A stretch of 64,000 bases of DNA from Hyphococcus flavus (GTDB lineage Bacteria > Pseudomonadota > Alphaproteobacteria > Caulobacterales > Parvularculaceae): the NCBI RefSeq assembly GCF_028748065.1, contig NZ_CP118166.1, positions 635,501 through 699,500 on the forward strand. Direction: 5' to 3'. The notes under the pieces were generated by a model. It saw only the letters and a program-made list of their open reading frames with translations, searched no databases and was not told the DNA's origin. The translations under genes were made by a program, and so were the position numbers. This document shows, piece after piece, positions 42,950 through 52,136 of this stretch. Every line of letters begins with the position of its first letter. Position 1 is the stretch's first letter.

Positions 42950-45136
42950 TTAAAATGTTCCGCTGAAAGTCAGCCGCACATTGCCGCCGTTCTGATTGCC
43001 GCGCATTTCGCGAAACAGAGCGACGCCGCTCGCGCGGGTCATGTCAAACACCGTCCTGTCGCGTTTCACATTGACGTTCAAAATATCCCCTGCCGCCAGC
43101 CTTACCTTTACGCCCTTGATGGCGGTTGTTTCGATGAACGCATCAAGCTCCGGCTTGGGAAAGGAAAACGTCGTGATTTCATCGAGACCGAAATTGGTTT
43201 CCTTGCCGGACTTATAAAGCCCCCAACCCCAACTGAATTTCCGCTCCGGGAAATCCTGGCGAAAATCGACATCGATGGAATAAGGCGAAATAAATGAAAA
43301 CTCGCGGTCGACGCCCGTGACGGGATCGGTCACGGAGGATTCCTGCATCATTCCGGTGGTTTCAAGCCGGGCGTTTTTGAGCCCCAAAAAATCAAGCGGC
43401 GCAGTCAGCGCGATTTCACCACCCCAAACCTCGCCATCGCCGATATTGCCTGGCACTTCGGCGCCGCCGCCAATCGGGAGCAAGTCTTCGACGTCATTGA
43501 CGTAATTATAAAATCCCGAAAGTTTGATCACGCCGATATCGCCAAACCGCTGCTCAAAAGACGTTTCAAAAGCCCATGTGCGCTGCGGCTGCAAATCCGG
43601 ATTGCCGAAATCGACATCCTCATCGTCGAAATTCACGGAGCTGACGAATTCATCAAAATCTAGCTGATTAACGCGCCGTTCAGCGTTAAAACGCACCTGT
43701 GTTTGCGGCGTGAATGAATAGGCTAATGCGAGCGACGGTTTTGGATAAACAAAGAAGCGTGCGTTTTCAGAATCGCCGGACTGAGAGATGCTGGAAAGCT
43801 CAACCGCCATGCCGATATCGAGAGTTGCTTTTTCGCTTAGGGTCCAACTGTCCTTGGCAAAAGGTTCGCCCCGCAATTCCGATACGCGCGTGTTGGCGCC
43901 ATTGATAACCTGCGGCGTCAATACGCCTGAACCATCATCAACAAAAAACTCGACGGCGCTTTCAATGAAATTCTTGGCGATTTCACCACCGAACTGAATA
44001 TTATGCCGATCGAGACCGTTAAAGCCAAACTCAACGCGGCCGATGGTTTCGCCGATATCGCGATCAGAGATGAAAAGCGACTGAACTGGCGTACCGGCAG
44101 CTGGCGTAAACTCAAAACGGCTTTCGAAGTTTTCAAACTCGCGCTCGTAAAGGCCGATAAGTTTTATACTGAAGCTGTCTGTAATGTTGTGCTCGTAATC
44201 GCCGCCGACTTCAAACCCGTATTCTTCATAGTCAAACGGAAAGAATGCGATATCCGGACCATCCATTGCTGGAAATCGGGTCTCTGTCGTCTCTTCGAGG
44301 GAATCGAACCAATCGCCTTCAATATTCAAATGCGCAATGTCGCCGTTTGCCAGTGCGTATTCCAGATTCAAGTTTCCGCCGACGCCTTTTTCCTTGTACT
44401 GTCCGCGCCGCTGACGCAGTTCGTCATCGCCAAAAAATCGCGTGATCTGCTCGTCGCCGCCATAACGGAGCCTGGCGGCGAAACCGTTCGCGCCAAGTGT
44501 ATATTTCAGCCCGCCTATTCGGCCGATATAAGAGATCTCGCCGCCCGGCGTGACGCCGCCATCGGGCCGACGCTTCAAGATATAGAATTCCCACGGAGAC
44601 GGAGTTGAACTACCGGCGCCCTGTTTCTGTACGACATTCACAACAACAGACTGCCCGCCCACATCGAGCCCGCCAGTGCCGCCGCGAATAAGTTCGATAT
44701 GTTCGATATTGCCGGCGCCGATGCGGCCGAGAATTTCAAAAATGTCAGCCGATTTCGTGCTTGGCCTTTGTCCGTCAATCAAGACGTTGCCTGCTGCGCC
44801 GCCAAATCCGCGCACCTGGTCGCCCGCATCGATTGAAAATCCCGGCACGCGCTGAACCATGTCGAGCGCCGTGATAGGATTGAACTGTGAAAAATAACCG
44901 GGGAGATAAATCACCCGGCCATTGACCGTGCAAGTTTGGGCGCCGTCAGGGCAAACAGACTGTTCTGTTTCCTGTGCATGAGCGCCGGTGAAAGAAATGA
45001 AGGCGACGCAAGCAGTATTTAAAAGCACTGATCGGGAGGTGCGGCGTTTCGTTTTTTGCAGGAGGTAGGCCTCACGACTGCTGCGGCTGATGTTTGCACC
45101 AGCGCGCGAGATACACAAAATCATGAAGCCCCTCAC
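42950..45136 (-). CDS. TonB-dependent receptor with atypical N-terminus
   Basis: 728 residues. The plug domain (~85-190) has V-P-G-F-S-I-D-A-G-D-Q-V-R-G-F, N-V-L-I-D-G-Q-R-P-S and I-E-L-I-R-G-G-T-G-G-L-D-V-G-G; the barrel ends in F-S-G-T-F. This is the branch often annotated as 'TonB-dependent receptor plug' of unknown substrate. The signal sequence is preceded by ~30 basic residues, so the real start may lie inside; a palindrome lies upstream. Barrel strands are all present and there is no frameshift. Substrate unknown. Confidence 0.85.
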   Translation of the reverse strand: MRGFMILCISRAGANISRSSREAYLLQKTKRRTSRSVLLNTACVAFISFTGAHAQETEQSVCPDGAQTCTVNGRVIYLPGYFSQFNPITALDMVQRVPGFSIDAGDQVRGFGGAAGNVLIDGQRPSTKSADIFEILGRIGAGNIEHIELIRGGTGGLDVGGQSVVVNVVQKQGAGSSTPSPWEFYILKRRPDGGVTPGGEISYIGRIGGLKYTLGANGFAARLRYGGDEQITRFFGDDELRQRRGQYKEKGVGGNLNLEYALANGDIAHLNIEGDWFDSLEETTETRFPAMDGPDIAFFPFDYEEYGFEVGGDYEHNITDSFSIKLIGLYEREFENFESRFEFTPAAGTPVQSLFISDRDIGETIGRVEFGFNGLDRHNIQFGGEIAKNFIESAVEFFVDDGSGVLTPQVINGANTRVSELRGEPFAKDSWTLSEKATLDIGMAVELSSISQSGDSENARFFVYPKPSLALAYSFTPQTQVRFNAERRVNQLDFDEFVSSVNFDDEDVDFGNPDLQPQRTWAFETSFEQRFGDIGVIKLSGFYNYVNDVEDLLPIGGGAEVPGNIGDGEVWGGEIALTAPLDFLGLKNARLETTGMMQESSVTDPVTGVDREFSFISPYSIDVDFRQDFPERKFSWGWGLYKSGKETNFGLDEITTFSFPKPELDAFIETTAIKGVKVRLAAGDILNVNVKRDRTVFDMTRASGVALFREMRGNQNGGNVRLTFSGTF

Positions 45137-45161
45137 AAAACCAAAGTAACGCGACTAGATC

Positions 45162-45175
45162 GCGACAACTGTCGC
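45162..45175. promoter_or_regulatory. Inverted repeat GCGACA-AC-TGTCGC
   Basis: A perfect 6-bp inverted repeat with a 2-base centre, 26 bases upstream of the TonB receptor start and downstream of the DnaA-C gene. It is a plausible operator; no regulator can be assigned. Confidence 0.4.
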
Positions 45176-45284
45176 ATACCTTTGACGGCATCCCTGCATT
45201 AAGAAAAGCATGCAAAGGATAAGGCGACGTTATTCCGCGATGAAACGTTCAGGAATATTGCCCGTATCTTTGTTGCATCGCAGT

Positions 45285-45692
45285 CTATTCCAACCCGTTG
45301 CGGACGGTGAGCCTTCCTTTCTCTTCGGTTCGGGGCTGTAAAAGCCCAGCCTCACAGAGCGCCTCAAGCCGGTCGCGCAATCGCCGCTCCATGAAATCAA
45401 GCTGCATTTCAATGACAGGGCTGTCGCGGCTGTCCTCAACATTGATGCAAGCGTGGCTAACCGTGGATCTGTCGCGATAGTATTCAATGGCGACCTCGTT
45501 GAGCGTCAACCGGCCAATTACATGCGACAGATACATGGCGACCTGCCGCGCCTTTGCAAGGCCAATGCTGCGGCGGTCATTCGCCAAAAGTTCCGCATGC
45601 GGAATACCATATGCTTCACAAACGACTTCTTTCGACAGGCGCGCGATCAGTTTTACTTTTCGGCGCGCAGCACAATCCGATTTCTTCGGCAT
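45285..45692 (-). CDS. Stand-alone DnaA domain IV-like protein
   Basis: 135 residues from the ATG at 45692 with GGGAGG seven bases upstream; a longer frame exists but lacks a ribosome site. Residues ~50-95 match the DNA-binding domain IV of the initiator DnaA: A-R-Q-V-A-M-Y-L-S-H, L-T-L-N-E-V-A, then Y-R-D-R-S-T-V-S-H-A in the place of the R-D-H-T-T-V signature. No ATPase domain is present. A role in binding DnaA boxes or regulating transcription is plausible but not shown. An N-terminal basic segment precedes. Confidence 0.82.
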   Translation of the reverse strand: MPKKSDCAARRKVKLIARLSKEVVCEAYGIPHAELLANDRRSIGLAKARQVAMYLSHVIGRLTLNEVAIEYYRDRSTVSHACINVEDSRDSPVIEMQLDFMERRLRDRLEALCEAGLLQPRTEEKGRLTVRNGLE

Positions 45693-45834
45693 TGAGCGCC
45701 CTCCCGCAAGCAACCCGCCGTTCGAGCGGGCTGTTTACGCAAGACGATAAGAGCAGTCTGGCTATTGAGGATAAGTTTTCGGAATTGGTTTATTATTGAT
45801 TAGGCGTTTTACTATTAACACGCTGCACTTTCTT

Positions 45835-47562
45835 TTACGCCAAGAAAGACAGTATCAGGACCAACGCCAGTAAAACTGCGGTCCACAGCGCCATAAAGCC
45901 GATTGGCCATGACCGCGACATCTGACCCTCCGGCCCGTGAACATAGTAAATGCGCTCCATCAGCGCTTGTATGCGGCCGGAGAAAATCCCCCATAGCGCG
46001 TTCCATGTTGCGCGCGACGCACCAGTTACCCAGCCAAGAAACGCCCGGCCCGGCACGCGCCAGAACCAGTCAGTGTCCAGGTTGGTGGACGGCACTTCGG
46101 CCGGATACCACTTGATCAGCACCAGCACGGCAAAGGCGAGCACCGCCCAGAGCAATAGCTGCAACTGTTCCACCAGATGATAGGCCGAGTATGGGTGATA
46201 ACCGGCAATAGCTTCCTGGTCTGGCATCAGGGCGTAGAGCGGATCGGGGTAAACGCCGATGCCGATGCAGAGGACGGCGGCGATACCCATGGCGATCAGC
46301 ATAGGCATGGGCGCTTCCTTCGGGCGCTTGCCGCTGTCATGGGCGAAGAACGTGAAGAACGGAATTTTGATGCCCGCATGTTCAAGAACGCCGGCGGAAG
46401 CAAAGAGCAGCACCAGCCAGATCCAGAACATGTGCGCCTCACCGGCGGCGTTGATGATCAGCCCCTTTGTGACGAAGCCGAGCGTGCCGGGGAATGCAGA
46501 AATCGACAGGGCGCCGACAATACAAAGCCCCATGGTGATCGGCATAGTGCGGTAAAGCCCGCCAAGCTCGGTGGCTTTCGACGTGCCGGTGCGGAACATG
46601 GCCGCGCCGAGCGCCATGAACAAAAGCCCCTCGAAAATGATGTTGCCGAACGCGTAACCGGCGGCTCCGTTAATGGCGCCGAAGCCGATGGCGACCACCA
46701 TGAAGCCGACCTGGTTATTGATAGAGTAGCAAAGAACCTTGCGAAGATCGTTTTCAATGAGGGCAAAGAAAATCGGGAACAGCGTCATCACCGCGCCGAT
46801 ATAAATCAGCTCGTTCGTGCCGGGGAAGGCGCGCGCCAGCGAATAGACCGCCAGCTTGGTCGTGAAGATCGAGAGAATGATCGCGCCGGTGATGGTCGAT
46901 TTCGGGTAAGAGTCCTGCACCCAGTTGTGCAGCAGCGGGAACGCCGACTTGATGCCGAAGGCGAGAAACATGACCAGCCCGGCGAATTTGATAGCGCCGC
47001 TTTCGTCGCGCAGGCCGATGAAATCGAACGCCAAGTCTTTGGTTTCGTTGAAGATCAGTACAACGCCCGCCAGCAGCAACACGCCCGACAGGATCTGGAT
47101 CGACAAATAGCGCATGCCGGAGAGGTAAGTGACGCGCGTGCCCGGCGCCCATACGAGGAAGACAGAGGTGATCGCCGCCATCTCCCACCAGAAGAACAGC
47201 GTGATGAGATCGCCGGCCAGCACGCCGCCAAGCGCCGCCGCCGGATAGCCGAGCGTTGCAAAATTCTGCGCGCGGTCGCGCTGGCCCCACGCGTAGATGA
47301 CGTTGAGCGCAATGGCGATGTGAAAAACGACTGCAAATATCCGCGACAATCCGTCGACGCGCACCGTAGTCAGTTGCTGACCGAACAACTCCAGCCCGCC
47401 ATATTCGCCAAGACCGAGCGTATAAAGCTTGATCGCCGAAAGCGCCGTCACCAGCAGCATCCAAACGCCAGCCAGGTGACGCGGCAGCGCCAGCAAGACG
47501 AACGCGCCGACCGTCAGGATGACAGCCGGATTGGCGAGGAGAGCGTCGAACAGCGCCGTCAT
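45835..47562 (-). CDS. Mrp antiporter MrpD-like subunit (third copy)
   Basis: 575 residues, about 14-16 membrane helices. It carries the proton-channel features of the MrpD/NuoN group: F-F-W-W-E-M-A-A-I-T-S (conserved Glu in helix 5), F-G-I-K-S-A-F-P-L-L-H-N-W (key Lys) and L-C-Y-S-I-N-N-Q-V-G-F. The last ~100 residues hold extra helices and a W-R-V-P-G-R-A-F-L segment seen in MrpA/NuoL-like C-termini. It ends the operon, one base after the 93-residue gene. Confidence 0.88.
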   Translation of the reverse strand: MTALFDALLANPAVILTVGAFVLLALPRHLAGVWMLLVTALSAIKLYTLGLGEYGGLELFGQQLTTVRVDGLSRIFAVVFHIAIALNVIYAWGQRDRAQNFATLGYPAAALGGVLAGDLITLFFWWEMAAITSVFLVWAPGTRVTYLSGMRYLSIQILSGVLLLAGVVLIFNETKDLAFDFIGLRDESGAIKFAGLVMFLAFGIKSAFPLLHNWVQDSYPKSTITGAIILSIFTTKLAVYSLARAFPGTNELIYIGAVMTLFPIFFALIENDLRKVLCYSINNQVGFMVVAIGFGAINGAAGYAFGNIIFEGLLFMALGAAMFRTGTSKATELGGLYRTMPITMGLCIVGALSISAFPGTLGFVTKGLIINAAGEAHMFWIWLVLLFASAGVLEHAGIKIPFFTFFAHDSGKRPKEAPMPMLIAMGIAAVLCIGIGVYPDPLYALMPDQEAIAGYHPYSAYHLVEQLQLLLWAVLAFAVLVLIKWYPAEVPSTNLDTDWFWRVPGRAFLGWVTGASRATWNALWGIFSGRIQALMERIYYVHGPEGQMSRSWPIGFMALWTAVLLALVLILSFLA

Positions 47563-47844
47563 CTATTCACGCTCCTCATAATAATCTTCCTTGCGGCCGA
47601 CGAGCTTGCGCAAGTGCTGGCCGGCAAGAACGATAAACATGAACGCGGCAAAGCCCCACACGGCGAAAAAGACGCCCCAATGTTCCTGAGGGAAATGCGG
47701 ATGCGGGTTCTGGAACGCCGGCACGAAACCCGCGACGACCGCGAGAACGCACGAGACGATCAACACGCCGAGAAACGCATTACGGAAGCCTTTGGTATCG
47801 GCCCAGCCAGGTTTTTCATCGGGGTTATGGTGATGTTCGGTCAT
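47563..47844 (-). CDS. Small two-helix membrane protein within the Mrp operon
   Basis: 93 residues from the ATG at 47844, which overlaps the upstream stop by one base. Two hydrophobic segments (~22-45 and ~57-78) with a Pro/His loop between; the N-terminus is His-rich (M-T-E-H-H-H-N-P) and the C-terminus charged. No match to a standard Mrp subunit. It is coupled to two MrpD-like genes and may be an accessory subunit. Confidence 0.8.
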   Translation of the reverse strand: MTEHHHNPDEKPGWADTKGFRNAFLGVLIVSCVLAVVAGFVPAFQNPHPHFPQEHWGVFFAVWGFAAFMFIVLAGQHLRKLVGRKEDYYEERE

Positions 47845-49367
47845 TACTGGCCCCCGATCAACGGCGTGAGGAATTGGTAAAGCGGGTCGGCGAAGAAGAA
47901 GAGAATAAACGCACCAGTTGCTGTGAAGATCGGCGGCAATACACATAACAGCGGCGCTTCTTTCAAGCTCCCCCATTTGATGCCTTCGCCCCCTCTTCCA
48001 CTTTCATTGACCCCCTGCGGTTTCACACCCTCTTCGGCCGGGCTCATGTAAAACGCCTGCACGGGGATTGAGAGGAGATAGATCACGTTCAAAATCGACG
48101 AGATCATCAGGACAATGATGATGAGAAGCTGTCCGGCGTCAGCCGCGCCCAGCATCAAAAAGAATTTTGGCCACGATCCGGCGAGCGGCGGCAAGCCAAT
48201 GATTGACATGGCGCCAAGAAAAAACGCGCCGAAGGTGAACGGCATCACCCGGCCCATCCCGCGCAGTTCCGACACCAGCGTCTTGTGGTGCGCCACATAA
48301 ACAGCGCCGGCGCACATGAAGAGCGTCATCTTGCCGAGTGCGTGGGCCGCGATCTGCGTTGCGCCGCCCATGACGCCCATGGAGGTCGCAAGCATCGCCC
48401 CGAGCGTGACGTAAGAAAGCTGCGACACCGTCGAATAGGCGAGCCGCGCTTTCAGATTATCCTTGTGCATGGCGATGGCGGAGGCGAGCAATATCGAGCC
48501 CGCCGCGATCCACATAAACGGAATGCTGGCGCCGGTTTCAGCCAAAAAGTCGACGCCGAAAATATAGACGGCGACCTTGAGGATCGAAAAGACGCCCGCT
48601 TTGACGACCGCAACTGCGTGCAGGAAAGCCGAGACCGGCGTCGGCGCCACCATGGCATTCGGCAGCCACGGATGCGCGGGCATTAAAGCCGCCTTGCCGA
48701 TGCCGAAGGCGTAAAGGCCGAGCAGAATGGCGGCGATGGGCTCAACCGCTTCCTTGTGATCCATCATGATGCCGCCGAGAACGAAATCCGACGTGCCGGT
48801 GATTGCGTAGGTCCAGACAATCGCCGGCAATAACAGACCGATGGACGTCGCCATCAGGACGCCGAGGTAAACACGTCCGCCGCGCCGCGCGTCATCGTTG
48901 CCCTTGTGGGTTACCAGCGGAAACGTCGACAGCGTCAACACTTCATAGAAGATAAAAAGCGTGAACAGGTTCGCCGCGAACGCAACGCCTATGGCGGCGG
49001 AGATTGCCACGGCGAACGACATATAAAAGCGCGTCTGGTGCTTTTCATTGCCGCCGCGCATGTAGCCAATGGCGTAAACCGAATTGACCGCCCAAAGCCC
49101 GCTCGCGATCAGTGCGAACATGGCGCCCAACGGTTCCACCGAGAAAGCAATGGGCAGCCCGTCGATGACTTCGAGCATCGTAAACTCGGGCCGCGCGCCG
49201 CCAGCGACGCTCACGAAAACGGTAATCGCCAGCGACAACAATATCGCCGCCGTAACAAGCGTCGCGCCCTCGCGCAGGTTTGGTTGCTTGTCCAAAAGCC
49301 AGATGGCAAAGCAGCCGACGAGCGGTACGGCCAGCGCTAACGGTATGGCGAGTTCGGGCGCGATCAT
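47844..49367 (-). CDS. Mrp antiporter MrpD-like subunit (second copy)
   Basis: 507 residues, ~14 membrane helices. Features: L-F-I-F-Y-E-V-L-T-L-S-T-F-P-L-V (channel Glu), F-G-I-G-K-A-A-L-M-P-A-H-P-W-L-P (Lys), P-T-P-V-S-A-F-L-H-A and L-A-Y-S-T-V-S-Q-L-S-Y, the NuoN/MrpD hallmarks. A Gly/Glu-rich hydrophilic insert is near residue 445. It overlaps its neighbours by one and four bases. Confidence 0.9.
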   Translation of the reverse strand: MIAPELAIPLALAVPLVGCFAIWLLDKQPNLREGATLVTAAILLSLAITVFVSVAGGARPEFTMLEVIDGLPIAFSVEPLGAMFALIASGLWAVNSVYAIGYMRGGNEKHQTRFYMSFAVAISAAIGVAFAANLFTLFIFYEVLTLSTFPLVTHKGNDDARRGGRVYLGVLMATSIGLLLPAIVWTYAITGTSDFVLGGIMMDHKEAVEPIAAILLGLYAFGIGKAALMPAHPWLPNAMVAPTPVSAFLHAVAVVKAGVFSILKVAVYIFGVDFLAETGASIPFMWIAAGSILLASAIAMHKDNLKARLAYSTVSQLSYVTLGAMLATSMGVMGGATQIAAHALGKMTLFMCAGAVYVAHHKTLVSELRGMGRVMPFTFGAFFLGAMSIIGLPPLAGSWPKFFLMLGAADAGQLLIIIVLMISSILNVIYLLSIPVQAFYMSPAEEGVKPQGVNESGRGGEGIKWGSLKEAPLLCVLPPIFTATGAFILFFFADPLYQFLTPLIGGQ

Positions 49368-50869
49368 GGCGCGCCTCCCGCCGTCAGCATCAGCGCTTCA
49401 GCCGCGCGCTGGGCGAGACCGCCGGTCAGATCCGTGCGCATGCCGAAATAGATGTTGGCGATCACCAAAATCCACATCGGGACAAGCATGGCGAGCGGCG
49501 CTTCCTCTTTCGGGATAGCGTATTTGCCCTCTTCCGCCGGCTCTTTCAGCAACATCACCTCGGCGATGCGGCCAACGTAAACAAGCGCGATCAGCGACGA
49601 AGCGACAATCAAAAAGCCAGCATACCAGTGACCGGCGGAGAACGCCGCATCGAGCAGATACCATTTGGAAATGAAACCGACGGTGAGCGGCACGCCGATC
49701 AGCGACAGACCGCTTAAGATAAACGCCCAGGTCGTCACGGGCATGCGTTTCGATAATCCGGCGAACGCGTGAATGGAACTCGACCCCGCGCGCAAAACAA
49801 CGCACGCCACGGCCATGAAGAGCGCGCCCTTCATCAGCGCGTGATTGAAAACGTGAACAAGGCTCGCCGTCAGTCCCTCAACCGTTGCGAAGGAAAGCCC
49901 CAGCAGCATGTAACCGATCTGACCGACTGACGAATAAGCCAGCATGCGTTTTACGTCGTCCTGAAAGACCGCGACCATGGACGCGATGAACATGCCGGCT
50001 AGTCCCAGCGGCAACAGGACGTAAGTGAACGCCGCGCCGATAAAGGCGAAGTCGAAATTGAAAACCGAAAAGAAAAACCGGATCAGCACATAGACGGCGA
50101 CCTTGGTGGCTGTCGCCGCCAGAAACGCCGACACCGCCGACGGCGCATATGTGTAGGCGTTCGGCAGCCACAGGTGCATGGGGAACATGGCGAGTTTCAG
50201 CCCCATACCCACGAGGATGAAGGCAAAGCCCGCCTGCACCATGCGGTTGTCCTGACCGATCAGGCGCTGATGCAGGTCCGCCATATTGAGCGTGCCGGTC
50301 GCCTGATAGAGAAGCCCGATGCCAATGACAAAAAACGTCGCGCCAATCGTGCCCATGACGAGATAGTTGAAAGCGGAGGTAAGTGCGCGGCGGTCGCGCC
50401 GGGCGCCCATGGCGATCAGCGCGTAAGTCGACAGCGATGAAATTTCCAGGAAGACGAAAACGTTGAACGCATCGCCGGTTATGGTGACGCCCAAAAGCCC
50501 GGTCAGGCAGATCAGCATGGCCCCGTAAAAGAGCGGCGCCTGATCCGCATCAATTTCCGCACGAACGGAATGATAGGAAAAGGCAAACACCAGCGCTGCA
50601 ACGCCTGAAACCAGGAACAAGACGAGCGCGTTGGCGAGGTCGACACGATATTCGATACCGATGGGCGGCGCCCAGTCGCCGAGATGATAGGAAATCATCC
50701 CGTCATTGGAGACCGTGACGAGAAGCCAGGCCGCAGCCGCAAATGTGATCCAGCTAATCAGTGACGCCCACGCCCACGGCAGACGCGGTTTTGGCAACAA
50801 TAGCGTCAACGGCGCTGCAATCAGCGGTATGATAATCGGCAGAACGGGAAGTTGAGCAATCAAACTCAT
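49364..50869 (-). CDS. mnhD: Mrp antiporter MrpD subunit (first copy)
   Basis: 501 residues, ~14 membrane helices. It has N-V-F-V-F-L-E-I-S-S-L-S-T-Y-A-L (channel Glu), G-M-G-L-K-L-A-M-F-P-M-H-L-W-L-P (Lys), A-P-S-A-V-S-A-F-L and L-A-Y-S-S-V-G-Q-I-G-Y, and is the copy that directly follows mnhC as in standard operons, so it is the likely true MrpD. ATGA overlap upstream. Confidence 0.92.
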   Translation of the reverse strand: MSLIAQLPVLPIIIPLIAAPLTLLLPKPRLPWAWASLISWITFAAAAWLLVTVSNDGMISYHLGDWAPPIGIEYRVDLANALVLFLVSGVAALVFAFSYHSVRAEIDADQAPLFYGAMLICLTGLLGVTITGDAFNVFVFLEISSLSTYALIAMGARRDRRALTSAFNYLVMGTIGATFFVIGIGLLYQATGTLNMADLHQRLIGQDNRMVQAGFAFILVGMGLKLAMFPMHLWLPNAYTYAPSAVSAFLAATATKVAVYVLIRFFFSVFNFDFAFIGAAFTYVLLPLGLAGMFIASMVAVFQDDVKRMLAYSSVGQIGYMLLGLSFATVEGLTASLVHVFNHALMKGALFMAVACVVLRAGSSSIHAFAGLSKRMPVTTWAFILSGLSLIGVPLTVGFISKWYLLDAAFSAGHWYAGFLIVASSLIALVYVGRIAEVMLLKEPAEEGKYAIPKEEAPLAMLVPMWILVIANIYFGMRTDLTGGLAQRAAEALMLTAGGAP

Positions 50870-51693
50870 GACGCCCTCGCTTCCGCGACGTCACCGAACT
50901 CCGCCACATTATCCATGGTCTCGAGTTCGTCTTCTTCAATCGTGCCATAAGCTTCACGAATGCGCACGGCGAGTGCGAGGCCAACCGCCGTGGTCGCAAC
51001 GCCGACCACAATGGCGGTGAGGATCAAGACATGCGGCAGCGGGTTTGAGTAGATCACCTCGCCCAGCGACGAATGGTCGGCAACCGCATTCGCGGCGTCC
51101 GCGCCGTGGAGACTGTCGCCAACCTGAAAACCAGCATCGGCGCCATGGGGCGGTATCTTGTCCGCTTCACTTAAGATTTCGTTTGAAATTTTCGATGCGC
51201 CATCGGCGGGCGCACTGTGCAAACCCGGCTCAAGCGCAGCCGCTTCGCCTGGTTCAACATTCCTGAGCGCTTCTTTCAGATCGTTGGCGGGCAGGTCGTT
51301 CTGAATTTTTGAGTGCAGCGCGACCGATTCTTCAGCACCTGAGTCGGACACGGTTTGCGCCGCCTCATGACCACCCTCCTCTGGAGCGCCGTGCAAGCCT
51401 TGTTCTCCATGCCCGGCTTCTTCGCCGCTGTGACCATCGCCCCCATGGCCTTCCCCGTGACCTTCCGCAGCGTGATCCAGCTCGCCGCCGATATAGATGG
51501 GCGCCGTGCCGCCGGCGATCTTGCCAATGGTAATGTAAAAAATGAAAACAGACGTCTGAAACAGATTCAAACCGACGATTTTTTTAACCAGATTGCCGCG
51601 CGCATAAACGATATACAAACCGGTCATCATCAGCACAATGACGATCCAGTAGTTATAGCGTTCCAGAATAAATTCGACCCAGGGTTCCATCAC
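50866..51693 (-). CDS. mnhC: Mrp antiporter MrpC subunit with a large His/Glu-rich insertion
   Basis: 275 residues, more than twice the usual ~115. Three helices of the NuoK-like core are intact: ~14-32, ~38-60 (N-L-F-Q-T-S-V-F-I-F-Y) and ~217-243 (N-P-L-P-H-V-L-I-L-T-A-I-V-V-G). Between G-G-T-A-P-I and Y-S-N-P-L-P lies a ~140-residue insert, residues ~71-212. Its first 40 residues hold seven His in H-G-E-G-H-G-G-D-G-H-type repeats with many Glu, as in metal-binding loops; the rest is acidic. The insert falls in a loop, so the fold is probably kept. Overlaps mnhD by four bases. Confidence 0.88.
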   Translation of the reverse strand: MMEPWVEFILERYNYWIVIVLMMTGLYIVYARGNLVKKIVGLNLFQTSVFIFYITIGKIAGGTAPIYIGGELDHAAEGHGEGHGGDGHSGEEAGHGEQGLHGAPEEGGHEAAQTVSDSGAEESVALHSKIQNDLPANDLKEALRNVEPGEAAALEPGLHSAPADGASKISNEILSEADKIPPHGADAGFQVGDSLHGADAANAVADHSSLGEVIYSNPLPHVLILTAIVVGVATTAVGLALAVRIREAYGTIEEDELETMDNVAEFGDVAEARAS

Positions 51694-51695
51694 GC

Positions 51696-52136
51696 CTACC
51701 AGTCTTCCTGATCGATATCAGGCTCGCGGCCCGTAAAGTGATAGAAAATCGTCAGCATGGTCGACGCAACGGTGACGCCGACGCCCCATTCGACCAGCAA
51801 AATCCCGTAATGCTGACCGGCATGGTGGGTGGATTGGGGGTCAATCTCCGTATAGGCGAGGAAGTTGCCGCCGAGCAGCAAAGTCGCAACGCCCGTGCCT
51901 GCATAGAACATCAAACCCAGGACCATGGCGATGGTTAGCGCCTTTTGCGGCAGCACTTTTTTCGTCTCAGCAAGTCCGAAACAAAAAGCATGCAGAATAA
52001 ACGCGACAGCGAAAATAACCCCGGCCTGAAAACCGCCGCCCGGCCCGTAATCGCCGTGAAACTGCACATAGAGCGCGAACAGGATGATCGGCGCGAATAA
52101 AAGCTTGGTGGTGACTTTGAGAATGAGATGATCCAT
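51696..52136 (-). CDS. mnhB: Mrp antiporter MrpB subunit
   Basis: 146 residues, four membrane helices. Hallmarks are H-G-D-Y-G-P-G-G-G-F-Q-A-G-V-I-F-A and the H-F-T-G-R-E-P tail. MrpB is a structural subunit of the Mrp Na+/H+ antiporter. Its start overlaps the upstream gene stop by one base (TGATG); two bases separate it from mnhC. Confidence 0.93.
   Translation of the reverse strand: MDHLILKVTTKLLFAPIILFALYVQFHGDYGPGGGFQAGVIFAVAFILHAFCFGLAETKKVLPQKALTIAMVLGLMFYAGTGVATLLLGGNFLAYTEIDPQSTHHAGQHYGILLVEWGVGVTVASTMLTIFYHFTGREPDIDQEDW

Noticed and set aside
46177-47880. A 567-codon open frame on the + strand opposite the Mrp genes
   Set aside because: It is rich in Arg, Glu, Asp, His and Gln, as expected from the reverse complement of GC-rich membrane protein genes, has no domain pattern, and lies opposite clearly real MrpD-like genes.
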